A stretch of 64,000 nt of DNA from Dyella_B sp035690825 (GTDB lineage: Bacteria > Pseudomonadota > Gammaproteobacteria > Xanthomonadales > Rhodanobacteraceae). Under the pieces are notes generated by a model that saw only the letters and a program-made list of their open reading frames with translations, made no database searches and had not been told where the DNA came from. The stretch's first letter is position 1, and each line of letters begins with the position of its first letter. The translations under genes were made by a program, and so were the position numbers. Location: the NCBI RefSeq assembly GCF_051954575.1, contig NZ_JBQCHP010000179.1:1-64000 (forward strand). The letters are read 5' to 3'. Positions 42,681 through 52,500 of the stretch are shown here, in pieces.

Positions 42681-44270
42681 TCACAAGTCACTAGATTCGC
42701 GCGTGGGGATGTTGCTGCGCAGCAAAATACGCAGGTGAACGCCCTGGCTGTCGGGGCGTAGGCGGAACAGCCCGCCCAGCGAGGTCACGCGGTCGCGCAT
42801 GCCCTGCAGGCCCCGGCCGCCGCGCGGTACGCGTTCGGGCAGGCCCACGCCGTTGTCGCGGATATCCACCAGCGCCAGCGCCACGCCCGCCCGCTCGCCG
42901 ATGCGCAGGCGCAACCGGAATTCGGTGGCCTGGGCGTGCTTCACGGCGTTGGTGGCGCTTTCCTGGGCCAGGCGGTAGATGGCGGTGCGGATGTCTTCCT
43001 CCAGCATGCGCGGGTCGCCGTGCAGTTCCGTGTGATAGATCATGCCGGCGGTGGCGAGCAGGTCGCGGATCGGGCCTTCGTCCAGCGCGCGCATCAGGCC
43101 GAACTCATCCAGTACGGCCGGGCGTAGGTCATCCATCACCCGATGCAGCGCGCGGCGCATGTGGGCCAGGATGTCGTTGATGGAAGTGCCAATGTCTTCC
43201 AGGCCAGCCTGTTTCAGGCGGTTCTGCGCCAGCTTCACGTGGGTCTGGATGGCGGTGAGGTTCTGGCCCAGTTCGTCGTGCAGCTCGGCCGCCATGTGGC
43301 GGCGCTGGTTTTCTTCGGTTTGCAGGTTGCCGCGTGCGGCGTCGCGTAGCTGGCGGGCGAGGTGATCGAGACGGCGGTTGACCGCGGCCAGATACACATT
43401 CTGCTCCGCCATGCGCGCGCTGCTGCGCCGGAGCGCATCCGTGGCCGAACCCAGCATCAGCGCGCCGGTGCCGGCCACGGCCAGGAACATGTGCGAAGAC
43501 GCGGTCGGCACCACATGCGTAAAGACGCGATCGACCAGCGCCATGCCCGCGCTGGAGACCAGCATCGACAGGCTGGCGCCGCGCCAGCCATGGCGGAAGG
43601 CGAAGAACAGCACCGGCGCCAGCGACAGGATGCGCGCGAACTCGCGTTGCGGCGCCGCCTGCTCGGTAAGGATCAACAGAATGATCAGTGCCGGCAGCAT
43701 CACCAGCAGAGCGTCCATCAAGAGCTCGGACATCTCCTGTTTCGACGGTCGCGCACGCCACAACATGATCAGCGGCGGCACCAGCAACAGCAGGCCGACG
43801 TAGTAGCCGAGGATTTCGTTGCCCAAACCTTCCAGCAAACCAGTCGATGGCAGCTCGTGCAGCAAGGCCATGGTTGCCGCGTCGGTGGCCGTGGCGGCCA
43901 CGCCGGTGAAGCCGGCCGAGAGCAGCAGGCGCGAGACTTCTTCCGGGTCGCGCATGCTTGGCCGCAGGTTCGCCCGCCGCAGCAGCCCTAAGCACAGCGC
44001 CACCATTATCGGCAGCGGCAGGTCGCCAAACACGAAGGTGTGCCAGTCCAGCGTGTAGCCATACCAATATTCAATGGACAGCGCGGCGACCAGCTCCGCG
44101 CCGATCAGCCATGGCCAGTAGCGAAACGGCGACAGCAGCAGCACGCCGAAGCGCAGGCCGAACTGCAAGGTCCAGTCCGGCTGCGAGGTGGGCCACAGCA
44201 AGCCCCACAGCACGCCATAACCCAGGCCGGCGAACGGGGGCGACTTCAGGAAGGAAAGTTTCAGGCGCAT
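42681..44270 (-). CDS. MASE1-type membrane sensor histidine kinase (NarL/UhpB class)
   Basis: 529-aa inner-membrane kinase. About eight helices (residues 1-280, beginning GYGVLWGLLWPTS and including IMVALCLGLL, LLVMLPALIILLILT and MFLAVAGTGALML) form a MASE1-like sensor. Then a coiled coil, the HisKA_3 domain with His331 in HMAAELHDELGQNLTAIQTH, and a HATPase domain with SATNAVKHAQATEF, DIRDNGVGLP and GRGLQGMRDRV. Its LuxR-type partner regulator lies divergent 90 bases away, typical of UhpB/UhpA-like pairs. The ligand is unknown. Confidence 0.9.
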   Translation of the reverse strand: MRLKLSFLKSPPFAGLGYGVLWGLLWPTSQPDWTLQFGLRFGVLLLSPFRYWPWLIGAELVAALSIEYWYGYTLDWHTFVFGDLPLPIMVALCLGLLRRANLRPSMRDPEEVSRLLLSAGFTGVAATATDAATMALLHELPSTGLLEGLGNEILGYYVGLLLLVPPLIMLWRARPSKQEMSELLMDALLVMLPALIILLILTEQAAPQREFARILSLAPVLFFAFRHGWRGASLSMLVSSAGMALVDRVFTHVVPTASSHMFLAVAGTGALMLGSATDALRRSSARMAEQNVYLAAVNRRLDHLARQLRDAARGNLQTEENQRRHMAAELHDELGQNLTAIQTHVKLAQNRLKQAGLEDIGTSINDILAHMRRALHRVMDDLRPAVLDEFGLMRALDEGPIRDLLATAGMIYHTELHGDPRMLEEDIRTAIYRLAQESATNAVKHAQATEFRLRLRIGERAGVALALVDIRDNGVGLPERVPRGGRGLQGMRDRVTSLGGLFRLRPDSQGVHLRILLRSNIPTRESSDL

Positions 44271-44360
44271 GCGCGGATGTTAGCGGGCGGTGGTCGGCCC
44301 GTGATGCCCCCGGTAGGAAACGGGATTGCATCCAGGCCGACGTCGGATACAGTGCGCCTT

Positions 44361-44996
44361 ATGCACAGCATTGTTCTGGTCGACGATCACGCCATCGTCC
44401 GCGAGGGGTTCAAACGGCTTATCGAAATGGAGCCGGACCTCGAGGTCGTGGCCGAATGCCGCAATGCCGATGACGCGGTGGAAGCCATCAGCCATTACCA
44501 ACCGGACTTGGTCGCGCTCGACCTGTCGCTACCTGACGGCAGCGGTCTGCCGCTGATCGAACATCTGCGCAGCGTGTCCACCGGCACGCGCATCGTGGTG
44601 CTGAGCATGCACGATGGCGAACCCTACGTATCGGAAGCCTTGCGGCGCGGCGCGAGCGGTTACGTCACCAAAGGTGTCGCGCCGGAAGAACTGGTGGCGG
44701 GCCTGCGCGCGGTGATGCACGGCGAGGAATTCCTGAGCTCCGACCTGCGTCAGCGCCGCGCGGCAAGGCCGAACGACACACTCGACCCGATCGACCGGCT
44801 TACCGCGCGCGAACACGAGGTATTCCTGCTGCTGGCCGCCGGCCGCGCGCCGAAGCAGGTGGCGGCGGAGCTGGGAATCGGGCAGAAGACCGTCTACATC
44901 CATCGCGCGAGCCTGATGGGCAAGCTGGGCGCGGGTTCGGAACTGGATCTTTATCGGATCGCGAGCGAACGCGGCTTATTGCCGATTCGCACGTAG
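44361..44996 (+). CDS. NarL/FixJ-family (LuxR-HTH) response regulator
   Basis: 211-aa DNA-binding regulator, partner of the divergent kinase. Receiver: HSIVLVDDHAIVREGFKRLI, phospho-Asp54 in VALDLSLPDGSG, Lys in GYVTKGVAPEEL. C-terminal LuxR HTH: RLTAREHEVFLLLAAGRAPK and QVAAELGIGQKTVYIHRASL. ATG at 44361; a weak or absent ribosome-binding site hints at a leaderless or short-leader message. The stop codon TAG is the start of a family A repeat arm. Confidence 0.92.
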   Translation: MHSIVLVDDHAIVREGFKRLIEMEPDLEVVAECRNADDAVEAISHYQPDLVALDLSLPDGSGLPLIEHLRSVSTGTRIVVLSMHDGEPYVSEALRRGASGYVTKGVAPEELVAGLRAVMHGEEFLSSDLRQRRAARPNDTLDPIDRLTAREHEVFLLLAAGRAPKQVAAELGIGQKTVYIHRASLMGKLGAGSELDLYRIASERGLLPIRT

Positions 44997-45192
44997 GTTG
45001 GGGTGCAAACCCTGATATATCCCGACGTTTTTTCGTTTGGTGCATATGTGCCCGAAATGCCGTCATTCCCGCGAAAGCGGGACTGACGGCCCAGTAATCT
45101 GGAAGATCATGTGCAAGGTGTATAGCTCGCTGATTTTATTGAAATCATCGAGCAAAAACGTGGGATACGTCAGGGTTTGCACCCCAACCTAT
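44992..45192. repeat. Nested A/B composite palindrome
   Basis: Outer family A arms GTAGGTTGGGGTGCAAACCC and GGGTTTGCACCCCAACCTAT, next ATATCCCGACGTTTTTTCG / GAGCAAAAACGTGGGATA, and inside a family B-like hairpin GTCATTCCCGCGAAAGCGGG (45062). The convergent genes on both sides (LuxR regulator and REC-Hpt) stop at TAG codons supplied by the outer arms. Confidence 0.85.
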
Positions 45193-45917
45193 GTGGCTGA
45201 GCGTCGTCTCAACACGGACAAGGCGTGCTCGGCAAATCCACGCATGGCTGATCGCAGCGCTTCCCGGCTACTAGCGACAGCCTGCTCTTCCATCTGTCCA
45301 AGCCTATCGGCCGTTTCCGTCTCGCCAATCATCGCAAACGATCCGCGCAGCGAATGCAGGTGATCGCGCACGACCTGCATATCACCCTTGCCCAGCGCTT
45401 CCTCGATCGCTTGCATGGATTGGTGAAAGCCTTGCTGCAACAGGGTATGGACCTTCGCCGGCAGCGGCCCGTGAGTCAGGTCATTGGATTTGGCCGCGAG
45501 CCGATCGGGCGTGGCGGTCCTTCCAATCAGCCGGCGCACCGTAGCGTCCACGGCCTCGATCGACAATGGCTTGGTGAACAGCGCATCGATACCCGCCGCG
45601 GCGCAGCCTTTGCGCTCGGCATCGTTGGCCGTGGCGGTGAATGCAAGGATGGGAACAGCCACTCCTTGCGAGCGCAAGCTACGCGCAAGCGTGCAGCCGT
45701 CCATGACCGGCATATTGAGGTCGGTCATGACCACGTCGTAGTGCGCTTCGGCAAAGCGTTGCAGGGCGGCATTGCCTTCCTCGGCAAGTTCGACGTCATA
45801 GCCGAGCGATTTCAATTGCCCTTGCAGAAGCAGGCGGCCGATGGGATGGTCATCCACCACCAGCACCCGTAGGGCTGGCTTGTCACCCGGCAGATGATGG
45901 CCGGATCCGGCATTCAT
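45189..45917 (-). CDS. Receiver-Hpt phosphorelay protein
   Basis: 242-aa cytosolic protein: a receiver domain (LRVLVVDDHPIGRLLLQGQL, phospho-Asp66 in VVMTDLNMPVMDG, Lys in FTKPLS) fused to a C-terminal Hpt domain (residues ~150-235) with phospho-His188 in RDHLHSLRGSFAMIGE. This is the back half of an EvgS/BvgS-type hybrid kinase without the kinase, so it needs a partner kinase in trans; the hybrid kinase at 19.6 kb or another could serve. Start at 45917 (MNAGSGHHLP). It lies next to the adhesin genes and may control them. Confidence 0.88.
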   Translation of the reverse strand: MNAGSGHHLPGDKPALRVLVVDDHPIGRLLLQGQLKSLGYDVELAEEGNAALQRFAEAHYDVVMTDLNMPVMDGCTLARSLRSQGVAVPILAFTATANDAERKGCAAAGIDALFTKPLSIEAVDATVRRLIGRTATPDRLAAKSNDLTHGPLPAKVHTLLQQGFHQSMQAIEEALGKGDMQVVRDHLHSLRGSFAMIGETETADRLGQMEEQAVASSREALRSAMRGFAEHALSVLRRRSAT

Positions 45918-46575
45918 GACGCAACGACCTTCGCATCGCGCGGCATGGCGCGGCGCAATGCCGGCATTTGTTCGTCGGGGCGGTGCTTCACGAGTACGCG
46001 GATCCCTGCAGTGGACGGCGTCAGACGAGCGCGTATTCTCCGGCCGCCGCTGCACAACCGCAATCGCATCCACGCATCGTGTTGAAGAAAAAAAGCCGGC
46101 ACGTGAACTGGGATGCCGTGCACATCCGATTGATCATCGTTTGCCGCGATCTTCACGCAACATTATCGGGTGCCGTGCCATTTTTCACGCGCTTTCCATC
46201 TTTGTGCCGCGTTTGGTTGTCCGCTAACCGTTCCAGTGTGGCCATCGCCGCCTTCCACCAGGCGGCTGCGAGTTTCAGTGAATCTTTGCCCGCGTTGCCG
46301 CGCCGACGGCAATGTGCGCCTCACAGTTACTTCAAGGAGGAAGTCTATCAATCGACCGCTTCATTGCTTCAGCCGGAGATAGCGCTTCAACGAGGCGCGC
46401 TGAAGCAATCCTGCCCGAACCTTTTCGAGATCAGCAGCAAACACGCGCGTTGCGATGCCGGATGCCGAAGGCGTGATGGTTTCATGAAAGTTGGCATGCC
46501 GATGTGAAACGGGATGGCACGTAGCCGCGTGACCTAAACCTCTCCCACTCTTCATTGCAGAAAGGATGCGTCGTC
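45918..46575. other. Long upstream region of the giant adhesin, 658 bases
   Basis: No credible gene. An isolated Shine-Dalgarno-like AAGGAGG (46334-46340) is not followed by a start codon within usable distance. An inverted pair TTGCTTCAG (46374) / CTGAAGCAA (46401) is present. It must hold the adhesin promoter and the promoter of the divergent REC-Hpt gene; I searched for an ESPR/signal peptide in all frames here and saw none. Confidence 0.4.
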
Positions 46576-49500
46576 ATGAAAAAGCACAACGGTAACGGTC
46601 ACTCCAATGGTCATGGCCAGTCGACAGCTCGCAATGTTTCAAGCGGATTGCAGGCCACGTTGGCAAAGAAAATAGCCGCGACGCTTGCGCAAACGGCGGT
46701 GGGCCAGGAGGCGTGGCAGCGAGGTAACGGCCGGCGTGCCGCCGGGACCCCGGTGGGTGTGAAGAGTCCGACGACCGGAGTGATGGATAATCAAATTCTT
46801 GCCACTTATATCGCCATCAGGTCGGGCAATTACGGTGCCGATCGGGATGCCGTGGCCGGCGAGAGTGGAACGGCGCTAGGAGCGAATGCCAACGCGAATG
46901 CACAATCTGCCGTTGCGCTTGGCGGCAATACCCTCGCCGGTTATAACGGCACCGCCATCGGCACATTGACGAGGGCAGCCGGGACATACAGCACGGCTGT
47001 AGGCTTGCAGTCGAACGCAAGCGGCCTCGAGGCCACAGCGTTGGGCTCCCGTGCCGTTGCTAACGGCTCTAATTCCGTCGCTATTGGCGTTAATGCGAAC
47101 GCCACTGGTAAGTTCAGCGTCGCCGTCGGCTCGCAGGTCACCGTCAATGCGGACAACGTGGTTGCACTCGGCTCTCATGGCATGACGGTGGATTCGGGCT
47201 CGGCCGGATCGTTCGTGGTTGCGCCCGACAAGAATGGTGGCGTATCGGGATCCGCCAACGCGGTGGCGATCCTGGGCCTGGCCACAAACGCAGCAAGTGG
47301 TGTCGCGGTGGGAAACGGAAGCAAAGCTCTCGGCGCCTCGGCAACCGCGATGGGGGTGAGCGCAAATGCCGCCGCAACCAATGCGCTGGCATTAGGCAAC
47401 GGCGCTTCCGCACTCGGAAGCGATTCGGTGGGTATGGGCAGGGCCGCTCAAGCGGTCGGCGACAACACGATCGTCATCGGCTACAACGCCAAATCCAATA
47501 CCGGTTTGGCCAGCAACGGAACGGGCAACATCGCGATCGGTTCGAATGCGGTCATCAACAACGTGGGAGCCGGTGCGATCGCGATCGGGCGTAATGCCAA
47601 GATCGATGCCGACAGCAGCGTTCCCAATACCACCGGTGTGGGGTCCGTGGTCTTGGGCGATGGCGCCACGGCTTACGGCGATGCCTCGACGGCCATTGGT
47701 GGCGGCAGCTACACCGGGCCGAGCAACAGTGTTGCGCTGGGCAATGGTGCGCGCGTCTTGGCGCAGGGCAGTTCCGTGGCGTTGGGTGTCAATGCGCTGG
47801 CTGATGAGGTCGGCACCGTCTCCATCGGCAACAAATCCACGGGATTGCGGCATCGAATCGTCAACATGGATCCCGGATTGTCGACCTACGAAGCGGTCAA
47901 CATCGGCCAGTTGCAACCTCTGGTGACCGCGTTCGGCGGTAACGCTGCGATCGACCCGGACACTGGCGCCGTGACCGGCCCTACGTACACGCTTGCCAAT
48001 GGCGGCACGCAGACCACGCTTGGTGGTGCGCTGAAGGCGCTGGATGATGCCGTGAGCAACGCCGGCGGCCAGAACGACAAGTATTTTGCGGTGAACAGCA
48101 CGGGACCGGCTGCCGCGGCCAGCGGAAGCGACGCCATGGCCCTGGGCAGCGGCGCCGCCGCGGCGGGCAATAATTCCGTAGCGCTTGGTGCGAATGCGCG
48201 GGCGGATGCGGCCAATACGGTTTCGGTAGGCACGCGCGGCAGCGAGCGCAAGATCGTCAACGTGCTGGCCGGTGATGTTTCTGCAACCAGCACCGATGCC
48301 GTGACCGGCGCGCAGCTCGATGCAACCAATCAGCAGATCATCGAGCTGAGTGATGCCCTCAGCCATGGCGGCGTGATTGATCCAGATACCGGGGACACGT
48401 TGGCGGTGACTTACAACACCGCCACCAAGGACACGATTACGCTGGGCAACAGCGGGCGGCCAGTGAAAGTCACGAACGTCGCCGTCGCCACGACGCCCAG
48501 CGACGCGGTGAACCTCAGCCAGTTGACCAGTACGGCGGACGCGCTGCGCGGCGAGCTCACCGGCAACCTCAAGTACGTGAAGGTCAATTCCGACGGCGTC
48601 GATGCGAATGCCGCGGCGCCAGACTCCGTCGCCATCGGCTCGGCGACGCTTGCAACGATCGAAGGTTCGCTGGCGGTGGGCGTACGGGCGCGCGCGTCGG
48701 CCGCGCATGCGGTGGCGCTCGGCAGCGACAGCCTGGCCGATACGGTGTTGACCGTCTCGCTGGGCAACAAACCGGCCGGCTTGAAGCGCCGCTTGGTCAA
48801 TCTGCAAGCGGGTGTGGAGGCGGACGATGCGGTGAGCGTGAGCCAGTTGCAGCCGATGGTGACGGCGCTCGGTGGCGGCGCGGCGATCGATCCGGTGACC
48901 GGCGTGGTGACCGGCCCCACCTACACGCTTGCCAACGGCGGCGTGCAGACCAGCCTTGAAGCGGCGCTAGGGGCACTGGATCAGGCAGTGAGTGACAGTG
49001 GCGCGAATACGCCGTATCTGGCCGTCAACAGTACGGGTGCGGACGCCGTCGCGAACGGGATCGATGCCATCAGCCTGGGCAGCGGTGCGGTCGCGACCGG
49101 CAACAATTCGGTGGCGCTCGGTGCGAACACCACGGCTGATGTGGCCAATACCGTTTCGTTCGGCACGCCCGGCGCGGAACGCAAGCTCGTCAACGTCGCC
49201 GCGGGTGATCTTTCGCCGACCAGTACGGAAGCAGTGACCGGCGCACAACTGGACAGCACGAACCAGCAAGTGGGTGTGCTGGAAAACGCCCTGACCGGCA
49301 GTGGCCTGATCGATCCGGGTACAGGCACGTCGCTGGCGGTGACCTACAGCAGCGGCGCGAAGAACACGATCTTCCTCGGTAACCTCAACACGCCGGTGGA
49401 GGTCATGAATGTCGGCACCGGCCTGGCCGATACGGATGCGGTCAACGTGGCGCAGATGACCGGTGCAGTGGCAGGGCTGCGCAGCGAGCTGAGCAACACG

Positions 49501-52500
49501 CTCGCCTACGTCAAGGTCCGCGCGACCGGCGGCAATGCGCAGGCCAACGGCACCAACTCGGTGGCGATCGGCTCCGCGTCCAGTGCCAGCGACACGGGGA
49601 CGGTGGCGATCGGCACCGGCGCGCGTGCCACGGGCGCCAACTCGGTGGCGCTGGGCAGCAATTCCCAGGCGAGTGCAGCGCGCACGGTCTCGGTCGGCAG
49701 CCCCGGCAACGAGCGCCGGATTGTCAACGTGGATGCGGGTGACGTGAGCGCCGACAGCACCGATGCCATCAATGGCTCGCAACTGTTCGGCGCTTTGAAT
49801 GCGCTTGCGACTTCTCGTGCGGGCGTCCTGGATGTCGACAATCCCATCTATGCGATCGAAGGCGTGACCGGGGACAACTCCGCCTCGCTCAATGGTGGTG
49901 ATCCTTCGCTCTCTACCGCCCTGGCGTTCGGCGTGACCTCCAGCGCCTCCGGCACCGATACGGTGTCGTTCGGCTTGAGTGCGGTGGCGCTGTCGGACAA
50001 CGCGGTAGCGATCGGCAGCAACAGCACGATCGGTACGGATATGCCTTATGCGGTGACGGTCGGGTCCAATGCCCAGGTCAACGGTGCGCAGGCCGTCGCC
50101 CTGGGCGCCAACGTCCAGGCCAACAAGGACTACGCCTTGGCGGTCGGCACCAACAACACCTGGGCACTGGGCGTAAGCTCGATTGCGATCGGCGACGGTG
50201 CGAAGGAGCGGGGCGACAGCGGCATCGCGATCGGCAAGAGCGCCGCGGTGGCCGCCAATGCGACCAGTTGTATCGCGGTGGGCACGGGCGCGAGTGTGGC
50301 CACCCGATTGAACGATGCGATCGCCTTGGGTACGGGCGCCAGCGTAAGCGCCGGCGCCAACGGCGGCGTGGCGCTGGGGCAAGGCGCGGTGGCCAATCGC
50401 GGCACGGCGGTGTCGCTGGGTAGTGCGACGATCACCCGGCAAATCATCAACCTGTCGATGGGCACGCAGGGCACGGATGCGGTGAACGTGAGCCAGTTGC
50501 AGGGCGTGACGAGCGCACTCGGTGGTGGCGCCTCCATCGGTGCGGACGGCAGCATCGTGCCACCGTCCTATACGGTCGACGGTACCGCCTATGCCAACGT
50601 GGGCGCCGCGATCGCGGCCGTGGTAAGCATGGCCGGGACCGATCCCAACGCCGTGGCGTACGACGGCGCAACCAAGGACACGGTTACGCTGGGTGGCGCC
50701 AACGGCACCTTGTTGACCAACCTGCGCGCAGGCAGCGTGGTCATCACCAGCACGGATGCGATCAATGGTTCGCAACTGTTCGGCACGGCGCAAAGCATCG
50801 CGACGGGCCTGGGCGGTGGTGCCGCAGTAAATCCAAATGGCACCGTCACGGCGCCGCTGTACGTGATCGGCACTACAACGGCGAGCAACGTGGGTAGCGC
50901 ACTGGGCAACCTGTACGATGTGGTCAAAGGTGAATTGGCCGACGCGGGGCTGGTGGATCCGGATACCGGGCGCGCCATTGCAGCGGTGACCTACGACAGC
51001 GCCTCGCAAAGCAAGGTGACCTTGGGCGGAGCGAACGCAAGCGTGATGGTGCAGGTGTCGAATGTGGCGCCGGGTGCGGTATCGGACACGAGCACGGATG
51101 CGGTGAACGGTTCGCAGCTGAATGCGACGAATCAGGCGATCGGCGATTTGACGGATGCGTTCAACAACAGCGGCGTCTTCGATCCAGGCACGGGTGAATC
51201 GCTGGCGGTGACGTACGCCAATACATCAAAGACGGATATCGCGCTGGGTACGGCCGGAACGCCGGTGACGGTGTCGAACGTCAATGCAGTGACGCTGTCT
51301 GCGTCGAGCACGGCGGCGGTGAACGGTTCGCAGCTGTTCGCAACGAACCAGGCGATCGATGATCTGGCCGATGCGCTGGACAAGGGCGGCGTACTCGATC
51401 CGGTCACTGGTGAATCGCTGGCGGTGACGTATGCCGATGCATCGAAAGCAGATATCACGCTAGGTGCAGCCGGAACGCCGGTGACGGTGTCGAACGTCAA
51501 TGCGGTGACGCTGTCTGCGTCGAGCACGGCGGCGGTAAATGGCTCGCAGCTGTTCGCAACGAACCAGGCGATCACTGATCTGGCCGATGCGCTGGACAAC
51601 AGTGGCGTACTCGATCCGGTCACCGGTGAATCGCTGGCGGTGACGTATGCCGACGCATCGAAAGCAGATATCGCACTAGGTACGGCCGGAACGCCAGTGA
51701 CGGTGTCGAACGTCAATGCGGCGATACTGTCTGCGTCGAGCACGGCGGCGGTGAATGGTTCGCAGCTGTTCGCAACGAATCAGGCGATCAATGACCTGGC
51801 CGATGCGCTGGACAACAGCGGCGTGCTAGATCCGGCCACCGGCGAATCGCTGGCGGTGACCTACGCGGATGCATCGAAGACGACCATTACGCTCGGTACG
51901 GCCGGTACGCCCGTGGCGATCTCGAATGTGGAGGCAGGCATGCTGTCGGCCACCAGCACCGACGTGGTGAACGGCGCGCAGCTGTATACCGTCGCCCAAT
52001 CCATCGATGAGCTGAAGGACACCCTGGACAACAGCGGCCTGCTCGACCCGGCTACCGGCCAATCACTGGCCGTCACCTACGACAACGCGTCCAAGAACGG
52101 CGTGACCTTGGGCGGCACGGGCGCAATCACTCCGATTCCCTTGCACAACATCGCGACCGGCACCGCCAACACCGACGGCGTCAACGTGGCGCAGCTGACT
52201 TCGGGCTTGAACAACCTCAAGAGCGAATTGACCAACGGCGCGATCGACCTGAAATACATCAAGGTCAATTCGACTGGCGCAGCGGCCCAGGCCAATGGCG
52301 TCAACGCGGTCTCCATTGGCTCCGGTTCCAGTGCCACGGGAAATGCGGGGGTGGCCGTTGGCACAGGTGCGCGTGCGGTGAGCGTGAACTCGGTGGCGCT
52401 TGGCTACAACTCCCTGGCCAACGAACGGGATGAGGTGGTATCGATCGGCAGCATCGGCCGCGAGCGGCGGATCATCAATGTCAATGATGGCAATGTCAGC

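Noticed and set aside
45968..46507. 179-aa plus-strand ORF upstream of the giant adhesin
   Set aside because: No start context and no domain; the composition fits non-coding DNA, and it does not supply a signal peptide for the adhesin.
48967..51009. 680-aa minus-strand ORF
   Set aside because: Shadow of the repetitive giant adhesin; its periodicity merely mirrors the head repeats.
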